A stretch of 64,000 nt of DNA, taken from positions 496,001-560,000 of the forward strand of contig NZ_QOCL01000001.1 in NCBI RefSeq assembly GCF_004006665.1, in the 5' to 3' direction. A model generated the notes under the pieces. The model ran no database searches. It saw only the letters and a program-made list of their open reading frames with translations, and had not been told where the DNA came from. The stretch's first letter is position 1; each line of letters opens with the position of its first letter. This document shows, piece by piece, positions 27,167 to 35,169 of the stretch. A program made the translations under genes and the position numbers. The stretch is from Halobacteriovorax sp. HLS (GTDB taxonomy: Bacteria; Bdellovibrionota; Bacteriovoracia; Bacteriovoracales; Bacteriovoracaceae).

Positions 27167-28129
27167 AGGCCAACTAGGACTCCAAAGATAATTTGTAAGA
27201 AGTACTATTTCATTTTTCTTACGCAATTTTTCAACTTTATGAACAAACATAGGGTTAAGAGTATTCATTAGTATTACCATTGAGTCAGCAATTTGAATCT
27301 TGTCTATACTAGAAACTCTATCATCAGAAACACTTTCAAAAGGATTTGGAATACTGGGTTGCTCAGCTGGAGACATATCCAGTGCCTCCTTACTAAAATC
27401 TAAAAAATCTTCTCGTTTACCAACAAGTAGTTCCCTCCCCTCAATAGGTTTTTCTTTAGCAAAGTAAATGAAGAACATGTAATGAAGTCTTGAAAAATAG
27501 TCCATATGAAAACTGTAGGGACCGTGTGTACTTTCTAAGTCGTCCTTATCATAAATATATTTAACAATATCTGAAGTTTGTAGTTGATGAGCATTAATAT
27601 GAAAATTCCCTTGAGGGATCTGAGAAACACATTGCCTGGTAATCTCTTTCATATAGTCAGGACCTCTATGTAACTCGGGCCTATCGTAATCAGCTAACGT
27701 TGCAAAGTAAGCATGATAAATAGATTTAGACATATTAAGTTCTTTATTAATACCATGAGGTATAAAAGCTTCATTAAGGGCTTGCAAAGAGAGAGTATCA
27801 TCGACTTGAATATTATTCAAAACACAGTAACCTTTCTCTGCAACTGACTTCCATTCAATAGAGGGCGTAACAGGCTTCAACTCCATCTCTAAGAACATTT
27901 TAGGGATAACAACTCCAACCCTATCAATTCCATCTACAGGGTAATACGTTTCATCATAAAAGTAACCATTGCTATCAACACCAATAAAGAGATGAGAGCT
28001 GTTTTCAGTATAAACTAAAGGACCAAAAATATTTCCATAGAACTCATAAAGCCCTGTTTCTTTGAAAGTATTAAAATTGTTAAACTTACCTTTTCGATAT
28101 CTAAAATAGTTATTTATTTCTTTAATCAT
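27155..28129 (-). CDS. predicted Fe(II)/2-oxoglutarate oxygenase, large type
   Basis: 324 residues from ATG 28129, which overlaps the upstream stop as ATGATTAA; a longer frame reaches 28186. The putative facial triad is His208-x-Asp210 (SFHMDYF) and His297 (NPMFVHKVEK). EGRELLVGKRED between them matches the jelly-roll strand seen in the small family. No distal Arg is visible. It is the last gene of a five-gene oxygenase operon (30407 to 27155). The N-terminal 150 residues, with many aromatics, are unassigned and may bind substrate. Confidence 0.62.
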   Translation of the reverse strand: MIKEINNYFRYRKGKFNNFNTFKETGLYEFYGNIFGPLVYTENSSHLFIGVDSNGYFYDETYYPVDGIDRVGVVIPKMFLEMELKPVTPSIEWKSVAEKGYCVLNNIQVDDTLSLQALNEAFIPHGINKELNMSKSIYHAYFATLADYDRPELHRGPDYMKEITRQCVSQIPQGNFHINAHQLQTSDIVKYIYDKDDLESTHGPYSFHMDYFSRLHYMFFIYFAKEKPIEGRELLVGKREDFLDFSKEALDMSPAEQPSIPNPFESVSDDRVSSIDKIQIADSMVILMNTLNPMFVHKVEKLRKKNEIVLLTNYLWSPSWPSID

Positions 28130-28652
28130 TTCTAAAATCTTCCTTTCTTCCAAGGCCACCTGTGATAGAAATAATTTGATGATCACTAATAAGCTTATCT
28201 ACCCCGTGAAATACATCAGGGTCCGTAGTATCAAGAAAGCAAACAAGTCCATTAGTTGGACGAACCTTCTGTCTTCCTAAGTGACGTTGGATTAAAAAGT
28301 CTCTTCCAACAAAATCCTCACTCTTGCTCAACCAAAGAATTACTTCAAATGGACAAAACTGAGAAACTTCATTATGCATCTCAATCCACTCCCCCTGAAT
28401 CATTTTATTAATATCAAAATGAAAGTCGTTTAAAGTTTGAATTAAATATTCATCCTCTGTACATGTCTTAAAAAAGTCGATCAACTCAAGTCTTAAGCTG
28501 TCTTCTACATCTCTTATCCTATAGCGTAACTCACCATCACAAACACCAAAGTCTTTAAATTCGAGAGACCAAATTTTATCTTCTAAGGCGCTAGGTAGCT
28601 TCTTTTGAACAAAGCAGAATTTATCAAGCAATATACTATTATAAGAAATCAA
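28122..28652 (-). CDS. small Fe/2OG-oxygenase-like protein (H-x-E type)
   Basis: 176 residues of the same family as 26660 and 39266. The metal motif reads His93-x-Glu95 (EMHNEVSQF) with distal His149 (DVFHGVDK). The Arg conserved in the two relatives is Gln159 here (HQIISIT). VILWLSKSEDFVGRDFLI is the shared core strand. It starts at TTG 28652, overlapping the previous TGA. Fourth gene of the oxygenase operon. It may be altered in co-substrate use or inactive. Confidence 0.65.
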   Translation of the reverse strand: MISYNSILLDKFCFVQKKLPSALEDKIWSLEFKDFGVCDGELRYRIRDVEDSLRLELIDFFKTCTEDEYLIQTLNDFHFDINKMIQGEWIEMHNEVSQFCPFEVILWLSKSEDFVGRDFLIQRHLGRQKVRPTNGLVCFLDTTDPDVFHGVDKLISDHQIISITGGLGRKEDFRND

Positions 28653-29239
28653 AATTTCATCACTCCATCTGTCTCAATATCCCACTCATCTACATCTTTA
28701 TCCAACAATGATTCTTTAAACATAAAATTCATTCTCAAAAAATATCTATCACCCCCTGAAATTCCTACGACTTGGTGTGGAAAATGATAACTGGCGGGAA
28801 AAATCACAACTTTTCCAATCTCTGGAGCAATTACTACTTTTTGAATAGGAAAACAAAGCTGTCCACCTTCGAACTCTTTATCGTTTAAATATAACAAGCA
28901 AACAAAAGGTCTTTGCTTTATCGCTTCTTCACCTACAATTACCTGTGTATCAAAGTGAAGGTCGTCATATGCTCCAGTGGGCTGCTTAATGATACCAATC
29001 CCTAAAAGAGATACATCACTTATAGTAAGCAAGCTTCCAAAGTTGTTAAAATATTCTTCAACTAGAGGCTTTAGCTTGAGCTCAAGATCAACGCAGAGTT
29101 TTTCAAGTTCGCACTGTCCTACTTTATCTCTCCAAAACACAAGATCAGAATAGTTTTCAGAATACATATTCCTAATCTTAATTATATCTAAGCATTCTGT
29201 AGCAGAGAAAATATTAGGAAATTGCATTATATAATCCAC
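28649..29239 (-). CDS. prolyl 4-hydroxylase-like 2OG-Fe(II) oxygenase
   Basis: 196 residues of the P4H-like dioxygenase type. The triad is intact: His95-x-Asp97 (DDLHFDTQV) and His155 (YHFPHQV), with Arg165 or Arg169 (DRYFLRM) for 2-oxoglutarate. FVCLLYLND and GGQLCFPIQK are family strands. It starts at GTG 29239 (GGAG five bases upstream), sharing one base with the upstream stop. Third of three tandem paralogues. Confidence 0.85.
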   Translation of the reverse strand: MDYIMQFPNIFSATECLDIIKIRNMYSENYSDLVFWRDKVGQCELEKLCVDLELKLKPLVEEYFNNFGSLLTISDVSLLGIGIIKQPTGAYDDLHFDTQVIVGEEAIKQRPFVCLLYLNDKEFEGGQLCFPIQKVVIAPEIGKVVIFPASYHFPHQVVGISGGDRYFLRMNFMFKESLLDKDVDEWDIETDGVMKF

Positions 29240-29817
29240 TATATCTCCAATTCATCTACTTGATATGCATCGAAATCAATTTTCATTGTGATACGGCAAA
29301 CATGCTTGCTACCTTTTATAACTGGCATAGAGGTATGTGGATAAGAAAAATTACAAGGAAAAATAACGGCCTTCCCAAGCTCAGGAGAAACCTTAACATT
29401 CTGCACGGGAAAAAGTAATTCTCCTCCTTCTTCTACAGCTGTTAAATAAACAAGAATAACAAAAGGCTTAATAATAATATCTCGATTCTTTACTTTTACC
29501 AGTTCCCAATCATAGTGTAGCTCTGTAAACTCTCCAAACTCATCATTCAAAAAACCAATATGAGAAATAGATATAGATTCTAAAGGTAATTGTCCCAGGA
29601 ATCTATCTGAGTATTCTTTTAATGATGGTTTAATTCTTTGTTCTAGTAATTCAAACTCTTCGGCCCAATCTAAATTGGAAGAGAGTTCGTCAGAGTAAAC
29701 TAAATAATCAGTTAATCTATTATTAACTGTTGAATATTTTCTTCTCTTGTCTAGAATTCTTTGACATTGTTCACGAGAGAGAAAATCTTTCCATTCAACG
29801 ACAGCGCTATAACTCAT
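29239..29817 (-). CDS. prolyl 4-hydroxylase-like 2OG-Fe(II) oxygenase
   Basis: 192 residues, second of the tandem trio. The triad is His101-x-Asp103 (ELHYDWEL) and His161 (FSYPHTS); Lys171 or Arg175 (SKHVCRI) is the likely 2OG anchor. GGELLFPVQN is the shared strand. The start shares one base with the upstream stop. Substitutions outside the active site differ from both neighbours, suggesting separate target residues rather than dosage. Confidence 0.85.
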   Translation of the reverse strand: MSYSAVVEWKDFLSREQCQRILDKRRKYSTVNNRLTDYLVYSDELSSNLDWAEEFELLEQRIKPSLKEYSDRFLGQLPLESISISHIGFLNDEFGEFTELHYDWELVKVKNRDIIIKPFVILVYLTAVEEGGELLFPVQNVKVSPELGKAVIFPCNFSYPHTSMPVIKGSKHVCRITMKIDFDAYQVDELEI

Positions 29818-30407
29818 TAGAAATAATCCTTAGACGTCTTAGTACTATTAATTATACTGTCCTTCTTGAAATAATAGGCCATTCTTAATACATATCTATT
29901 GGCCCCAATCGCTGGATTTGTTAAATGCGGAAACATGAACGATGTAGGAAAGATTAACCCTAACCCTACTTTTGGCTTTATAGATGTCTTCTGAATAGGA
30001 AAAATAAGTTCACCACTTTCAAAGTTATCATTAAGATAAATTAAAATAGCGAAGTTTCGAATATACTCCTTATCATTCATGTAAGAGATTTCGGCATCGT
30101 AATGATACGGAATATTAAAATTCTCTTGATGCTCCATTATGGAAATATGCTTTAAATAATAAGACTCACAGTTTAGTAATGTTGAATATGATAAATAACT
30201 CTCAACTATTGGCCTACACTTTTCGTTTAAATCTAGAAATAAGTCACTCCAATGCCTCTCCTGTGGAATACTCCATTCTTTAACTATTCCATGAAGATTT
30301 GCATCTGATCGCTTTGTATCAATATGACTTTCTTTGAGATAATTCTCTATAATAGATTCACAATTCTTTGGAGATAAAATATTTTCATATTCTTGAATAA
30401 AACTCAT
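29817..30407 (-). CDS. prolyl 4-hydroxylase-like 2OG-Fe(II) oxygenase
   Basis: 196 residues, first gene of the five-gene oxygenase operon. The triad is His102-x-Asp104 (PYHYDAE) and His161 (FMFPHLT), with Arg171 or Arg175 (NRYVLRM). The N-terminal half (about 1-90) is helical and probably contacts the substrate. Like its two tandem neighbours it has no export signal, so modification would be cytoplasmic. Confidence 0.85.
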   Translation of the reverse strand: MSFIQEYENILSPKNCESIIENYLKESHIDTKRSDANLHGIVKEWSIPQERHWSDLFLDLNEKCRPIVESYLSYSTLLNCESYYLKHISIMEHQENFNIPYHYDAEISYMNDKEYIRNFAILIYLNDNFESGELIFPIQKTSIKPKVGLGLIFPTSFMFPHLTNPAIGANRYVLRMAYYFKKDSIINSTKTSKDYF

Positions 30408-30485
30408 GCCAAAATCTTACACCTATTGGTTTACTATCGAAATTAAAAACCACTCAACACAGCGCAACATCGTTTTACAAAGGAC

Positions 30486-30515
30486 TCGCCTTATTAGTAG
30501 GATTAAGTAAGGCGA
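30486..30515 (+). promoter_or_regulatory. hairpin covering the ribosome-binding site of a radical SAM gene
   Basis: A perfect 8-bp inverted repeat (TCGCCTTA, 30486-30493, and TAAGGCGA, 30508-30515) with a 14-base loop. Its 3' arm contains the only purine-rich ribosome-binding candidate (AAGGCGA), four bases before the ATG at 30519. The fold would hide the start region. Confidence 0.5.
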
Positions 30516-30518
30516 AAA

Positions 30519-31592
30519 ATGATTACAAGAGATAATTTACAATTCTACGTACGTACAGCTGAAAACTGTAACTTGAACTGCAAACACTGCTTCACATCGG
30601 GACGCAATGGCGATCCTTCAGTATTTAATGCTGAAAATACATCTAATTATATTCAAAAAATTGTAAAAACCTTCAATGTATTGAACTTTAGAGTTGTCTT
30701 ACATGGAGGAGAACCAATGTTAGCTCCAATTAGTGAGCTAAATTGTTTTATTGACCAGCTTCAATCCATCCCACAATTAAACAGTATTGGAATCCAAACA
30801 AATCTGGCCTACGAACTAAGCGAAGAAAAACTCACTTTTTTCAATAATCATTTTAAGCAATATGGAATAGGTACCTCTTGGGATGCAGATCTGCGCTTTG
30901 GACTAGTTGACTTCAAGAGCAAGACTAAGGTTTTAAAACTTTGGGAAAATAATGTTAGAACCTTAATAGAAAATGGACATAACTTAACATTATCTATCTG
31001 CCTATCTAAATATCTAATCGATCATTTTGAGCCAAGACAACTCATTGAATACGCTATTGACCTAGGTTTTCAAAATATTTTATTTGAAAGAATTACGGAA
31101 GATGGAAGCGCTATTACAAATAATTCTATCCGACCTTTGAATCTGCATCTTGATCGATGGCTCCATAAAATGTTTATTCAGACCTTAGAGAATCAATATG
31201 AAAAAAGAATCAACAACTTATTTCTTGGAGAGCTTGCGACATCCTATATTTCTAAAACTCATACTGCTAACAGATGTCGAAACTGTGAATTAAGCCTAAT
31301 AACAATTGGTGCAGCTGGAGACTTATCCGGATGTCCAAACTCTGCAAAGGAAGTCACATGGGGATATATTAATGAACCTATTTCCACCCCCCTCTCTTCA
31401 TCAAACAGGTTAAATGCAATCTGTAAGGAAAAAATACGAAACCCAATTTGCGAACAATGTGATATTAGAGAAATTTGCAACAGTGATTGCTACAAACTTC
31501 CATGGCAAGATAAGATTTGTGCAGCTCCAAAACTTATTATGAAAGAAATGAAAAGAAATAATAACATAAACGATTACCAGAGATTGCTATGA
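30519..31592 (+). CDS. radical SAM/SPASM peptide maturase-like protein
   Basis: 357 residues. The radical SAM motif is Cys17-x3-Cys21-x2-Cys24 (NCNLNCKHCFTSG), followed by VVLHGGEP. The C-terminal SPASM-like region holds many cysteines (CRNCEL, SGCPNS, CEQCDIREICNSDCY), enough for auxiliary Fe-S clusters. This is the layout of anaerobic sulfatase maturases and RiPP maturases; no sulfatase is nearby. First gene of a three-gene operon with an unknown 151-residue protein and a JmjC-like oxygenase. Confidence 0.88.
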   Translation: MITRDNLQFYVRTAENCNLNCKHCFTSGRNGDPSVFNAENTSNYIQKIVKTFNVLNFRVVLHGGEPMLAPISELNCFIDQLQSIPQLNSIGIQTNLAYELSEEKLTFFNNHFKQYGIGTSWDADLRFGLVDFKSKTKVLKLWENNVRTLIENGHNLTLSICLSKYLIDHFEPRQLIEYAIDLGFQNILFERITEDGSAITNNSIRPLNLHLDRWLHKMFIQTLENQYEKRINNLFLGELATSYISKTHTANRCRNCELSLITIGAAGDLSGCPNSAKEVTWGYINEPISTPLSSSNRLNAICKEKIRNPICEQCDIREICNSDCYKLPWQDKICAAPKLIMKEMKRNNNINDYQRLL

Positions 31593-32044
31593 AAGAATGG
31601 CATATTAGACATAAAATATTTCATCAAATCTTTAAAGATATGGACTTAGGAGACGATCTCTCTAAAGAAATAATAATAGAAGAACATGATGAAGACAGTA
31701 TTGTAAAAAGGGCGTTACAATACCCTCAAATACAAACAAAAGAATTATACTACCCAGGGAAATCGTTCTGTGTGGCCATAATATACGCTAAACTTCTAGA
31801 AAAACACTTTAAAGAAGACTTCTATGATTCTTTAAATGATGAGCGGCTTCTATATGAAAATGACCCATATTTCATACCTTATAATAAGGCCAAATCCACC
31901 TACGATAGAATTCTTTCAGAGTTTGATTGGGATCTATTCGAGAACCTAAACAAAGCTTCCGAGAATTTCAATAAAACCTGTGAATACTTTGATAAGGAAT
32001 TTCTCTTACATGAAGACACTAGAATGTTCGCCCCTACTAAGTAG
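31589..32044 (+). CDS. small protein between radical SAM and JmjC-like genes, unknown
   Basis: 151 residues, not recognised. It is acidic and helical, with aromatic-rich phrases YPGKSFCVAIIY and NDPYFIPYNKA and no signal peptide. It starts by ATGA overlap with the radical SAM gene and overlaps the next gene by 35 bases, so it is tightly coupled. It could be a chaperone or recognition subunit for the maturase, but nothing in the sequence proves this. Confidence 0.7.
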   Translation: MKEWHIRHKIFHQIFKDMDLGDDLSKEIIIEEHDEDSIVKRALQYPQIQTKELYYPGKSFCVAIIYAKLLEKHFKEDFYDSLNDERLLYENDPYFIPYNKAKSTYDRILSEFDWDLFENLNKASENFNKTCEYFDKEFLLHEDTRMFAPTK

Positions 32045-32564
32045 TGATGATATTGAAAAAATTTTTAAAAGTAGTCATCTCTTTTCATTAAATAGCTTTT
32101 ACACTATTGACCCTACAACTAGAACCTATGATGCAAATATAAAGTTTGAATCCTATATTGAGTACTCTACCTTTATTAGAAAGTCTTTTCTTGCAGGAGA
32201 AACTATTATAGTAAAAAATCTAGAGAACTTTACACCAAAAATTAGAATGAGATGTTCTGAACTATCCTCCAATGTAGATGTTCACATGTACCTTGTGCCA
32301 CCAGAAGGAAGAAGTTCTTTCCAATACCATATCGACGATCGAGATGTAGAAATAGAAATGATCTATGGAGAAAAGGATTTTTTTATAAAAGAAAATGAAC
32401 GAGAAAAAGTGGTTACTTTAAAGAAAAGTGACAGACTTACTATTCCAAAAGGAACTTTCCATAAAGCAGTACCAAAAGGGCCTTCATGCTTACTCAGCTT
32501 TGGAATATTGGAACCAATTAACTACGACATACCAGGAGGAATCACCCAAGAGGATCTATTTTAA
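32010..32564 (+). CDS. JmjC/cupin_8-like 2OG oxygenase (ribosomal-oxygenase type)
   Basis: 184 residues from ATG 32010 (AAGGA ten bases upstream); a GTG at 31980 gives a longer frame. The metal residues are His107-x-Asp109 (QYHIDDRDV) and His151 (KGTFHKAV). The stretch around LVPPEGRSS, then HIDDRDVEIEMIYGEKDF, closely follows the JmjC fold of YcfD/NO66-type oxygenases, which hydroxylate Arg or His. It is shorter than those enzymes and lacks their dimerisation and winged-helix parts. It overlaps the convergent radical SAM gene by nine bases. Confidence 0.75.
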   Translation: MKTLECSPLLSSDDIEKIFKSSHLFSLNSFYTIDPTTRTYDANIKFESYIEYSTFIRKSFLAGETIIVKNLENFTPKIRMRCSELSSNVDVHMYLVPPEGRSSFQYHIDDRDVEIEMIYGEKDFFIKENEREKVVTLKKSDRLTIPKGTFHKAVPKGPSCLLSFGILEPINYDIPGGITQEDLF

Positions 32565-33482
32565 ATTTTTATACCAATCTAGAAGATGAAAAAAGCCATT
32601 ACATGACAGGTCTAAACTCTCAACCTTCCTATAATGCTCTGTTAAACAATTCCCCAAATATTCGCACTTAGAACAAATTTCGTTCCTCTGAACTCTAGCA
32701 TGTTCTAGTCGCTCCCATTTCTTATAATCATCTAATCTATCCAACTCTAAAAAATATTCATCTTCTTTTTCGTCAAACTCTAGAACAGCAAATTTTCCAT
32801 TTGGAGTTATATAGAGATGATCATCTGAAAAAGCATTTCTTTTCTTACTAAGTGAGTTTTCAATTTCTCTTTCATTTACAAACTCAAAATTCTTAACGAT
32901 ATCTGATTCAATCCACTTTTTCACAAACTCCTCAAAGTCTTTAAAACTAACCTCGAAAGAGTTCGCTTGATTGGTGGAATATGGCTTAATCTCGACACTT
33001 ACTACATTACCAATTGAATTAAATGTCGAAATCATTTTACTAACATCCATCTTCAACAATTTAGACGAAGCAAGCATAAGAATAGAAATTTCTTTATTAG
33101 TTGTTATTATATTTTGTAGAACTTTTTCAGAAGACTCTCTGGCTTCAAAATCAAAACTAACTGATAAAGAGACATGTTCTTTTAAAAAGAATGGATGTAC
33201 TTGATAGAGATTTGTTACTATATTTATACTGGGGTCGAAAGCTTCATACAAAATTTCATCCAACTCTTCTAAATATTCATTAGATAAAAGAGATATTTCA
33301 CCGCCATAGAGATCAACATGATCTACACTATGGTTTGAATCCTTCAGTTCCTTAATTAACTGCCGCAGCTTAGTTAAAGGAAGAGTCAATGGATCAGATA
33401 ATTGACTCTTAGTAAGATAACAAAAGTCACAACGAAAGTTACATTGATAAAGCGGATTAATGGACAGATTTAAAAAACTCAC
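32556..33482 (-). CDS. radical SAM protein with C-terminal Cys cluster
   Basis: 308 residues. Cys14-x3-Cys18-x2-Cys21 (CNFRCDFCY) opens the barrel and YGGE is the SAM-contact motif. The C-terminus holds C-SKC-EYLGNC and a later Cys, a reduced SPASM or twitch-like site. It starts at GTG 33482, overlapping the previous TGA. It is shorter than its neighbours and may act as a partner of the upstream SPASM protein. Confidence 0.84.
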   Translation of the reverse strand: MSFLNLSINPLYQCNFRCDFCYLTKSQLSDPLTLPLTKLRQLIKELKDSNHSVDHVDLYGGEISLLSNEYLEELDEILYEAFDPSINIVTNLYQVHPFFLKEHVSLSVSFDFEARESSEKVLQNIITTNKEISILMLASSKLLKMDVSKMISTFNSIGNVVSVEIKPYSTNQANSFEVSFKDFEEFVKKWIESDIVKNFEFVNEREIENSLSKKRNAFSDDHLYITPNGKFAVLEFDEKEDEYFLELDRLDDYKKWERLEHARVQRNEICSKCEYLGNCLTEHYRKVESLDLSCNGFFHLLDWYKNLK

Positions 33483-34489
33483 ATCAACCCCATTTCTATT
33501 ACTCTTTCACGAAACCTCATCATACTTTTACAACTATGATCTACTAAGTTCGCTTTTTTTGTATCTTTAACAGTCTTAAAGCATCCATTGCAAATATTAA
33601 AGTTCACGCAAGATAAGCACTCTTCTTTCATATATTGTAATTCAATATCACCTTGCAATGGTCTAAAGAACTCTCCAGCCATTTCTCTTTCAAAATCTAT
33701 CCCATATTCAAGATCATCACCAAAGGCTCCACAAGAACTATACTCATAACCATTTTTCATCGGTTGCAAATTTCGTATCCCCTCATCGCAATTTCGATTA
33801 GAAGGACAGTTTGTGTGTTCAGAAGTTTTCAGCTTCTTTAACATTTGCTTGGTATTAGATTCAAATAGATGCAAGTCTTCTGCATAAATATCGAGATAAG
33901 AGTTATACATATCGCCTATAGTAAAAATCTCTTTAGAGCGTCCCGAAGCATGAAGGTAATTCAACTTGCATTCAACACCCAAACTCTTAGCAAGTCTCAC
34001 AAGGTCAAGAACTCTCCACGAATTCTCTTTTGTAATGACCGAAACAAAAGAAGGAGTATATCCAAAGTCTTCCTTAAATGAAGTCAATATTTTTAAGAAG
34101 GTATCAACATCTAATTGTCTATCTTTTGTTATATATCTTTCGCTAAAATCAAATGATGTTCCAACCTCTACCTCTTCACAATGAAACAACTCCCTCCACT
34201 TACTTGGTCGTTGATAATAGTCCCACAAATTGGTACAAAGATGTAGAACAGTACTTAGTCCCCTTGATCTAATTTCTGCTATTATTTTAAAGTAAAAGCT
34301 GGGGTCGACAACCAATGGATCTCCACCATTAACAATTATACTATTTGTTTGGGGGAACCTATCTAAGAACTCTATAACCTTAGAAACATCCAGGTCATCA
34401 TTTACAGAGTTAGAGTTAGCAATCTCTGTCGAGGAGCAAAAGCTACACGAAAAATTACACCTTTGAGTAGGTTTAATAATGAGATCCAT
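33479..34489 (-). CDS. radical SAM/SPASM maturase, paralogue of the protein at 37041
   Basis: 336 residues from ATG 34489; a TTG three bases earlier is possible. Cys11-x3-Cys15-x2-Cys18 (CNFSCSFCSS), then VNGGDPL. The SPASM region includes CPSNRNCDEG, SSCGAFGDDLEYGIDF and ECLSCVNFNICNGC. Sequence and motif order match the plus-strand protein at 37041-38162 throughout. It is divergently transcribed from the candidate substrate gene with a 71-base gap, so the two are probably co-regulated. Confidence 0.9.
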   Translation of the reverse strand: MDLIIKPTQRCNFSCSFCSSTEIANSNSVNDDLDVSKVIEFLDRFPQTNSIIVNGGDPLVVDPSFYFKIIAEIRSRGLSTVLHLCTNLWDYYQRPSKWRELFHCEEVEVGTSFDFSERYITKDRQLDVDTFLKILTSFKEDFGYTPSFVSVITKENSWRVLDLVRLAKSLGVECKLNYLHASGRSKEIFTIGDMYNSYLDIYAEDLHLFESNTKQMLKKLKTSEHTNCPSNRNCDEGIRNLQPMKNGYEYSSCGAFGDDLEYGIDFEREMAGEFFRPLQGDIELQYMKEECLSCVNFNICNGCFKTVKDTKKANLVDHSCKSMMRFRERVIEMGLM

Positions 34490-34502
34490 CAAACGTCATC
34501 CA

Positions 34503-34531
34503 TTGACATAGGTTTAGAGTTTACATAAAAT
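34503..34531 (+). promoter_or_regulatory. sigma-70-like promoter for the candidate substrate operon
   Basis: A consensus TTGACA (34503-34508), an exact 17-base spacer and TAAAAT (34526-34531). Transcription would begin near 34538, leaving a leader of about 22 bases with AGGCGG before ATG 34561. It is the best promoter match noticed in the window. Confidence 0.7.
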
Positions 34532-34560
34532 TACATAAATACTACATCTATAGGCGGATT

Positions 34561-35169
34561 ATGACGAATTTTCTTGGCGAATTAAGAAATAAAACGATTC
34601 TATCTCAAGATATCGTTTACAAACTACAGCAACCTCTACGTAATGCAATGACCGATTCATCTGAAGTTCTTTGGACCGCGACAGACTTTGGATCATTATG
34701 TACAAACGTTCCGTCAGACTACACACTTGCTAACGCTACAGGAAATGACGTTTTTTCAAAATCATCACTGCCTGGCCCAAGTTCATCGTCACTTTCAGGA
34801 ACAACAGCTTCTGCTGTTATAAGCCTAGTTAGAACATATATGAACTATTACGCCAAAGTTCAAAAAATTAAGATTAGAAATACCGGAGTTGGAAATGCAC
34901 AATCTCCTATGACGCTGATCGCATATTTACAAACAGATAGAGGCTCAACTACATCAAATGTTCTCAACGCAGTAGATACAGCGGCCAGTGCTAATAATAT
35001 TGCAACTGGTCAAGTTATTACAGCAGAGAACCTAAACAATTTTATTAACTCTTGTTCAAATATATGGCGTGATTATTGTATTAATAATGTTAAACATACT
35101 TACTCTGTAAATTATTGTCACTCTAATCATTGTAGTCACTCGAATCATGGATCGAGAGGAAGAAGATAA
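34561..35169 (+). CDS. candidate modified precursor protein with His-triad tail
   Basis: 202 residues, unrecognised. The first 160 are Ser/Thr/Asn/Ala-rich and look like a structural or filament-type domain (ITAENLNNFINSC resembles tail-fibre phrases). The last 24 residues are different: after Cys165 and Cys173 comes Tyr185-Cys186, then His at 187, 190, 193 and 196, Cys191, several Ser and Asn, and a Gly-Arg end (GSRGRR). Two of the triads read His-x-Ser (190-192, 196-198). There is no signal peptide. It leads the operon with two unknown proteins, two radical SAM enzymes and an oxygenase, as a RiPP-like or proteusin-like substrate would. Confidence 0.75.
   Translation: MTNFLGELRNKTILSQDIVYKLQQPLRNAMTDSSEVLWTATDFGSLCTNVPSDYTLANATGNDVFSKSSLPGPSSSSLSGTTASAVISLVRTYMNYYAKVQKIKIRNTGVGNAQSPMTLIAYLQTDRGSTTSNVLNAVDTAASANNIATGQVITAENLNNFINSCSNIWRDYCINNVKHTYSVNYCHSNHCSHSNHGSRGRR

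Noticed and set aside
34561-35169. Plain type IV pilin or secreted adhesin
   Set aside because: No prepilin leader, signal peptide or membrane segment; the His/Cys tail and operon context favour a modified substrate.
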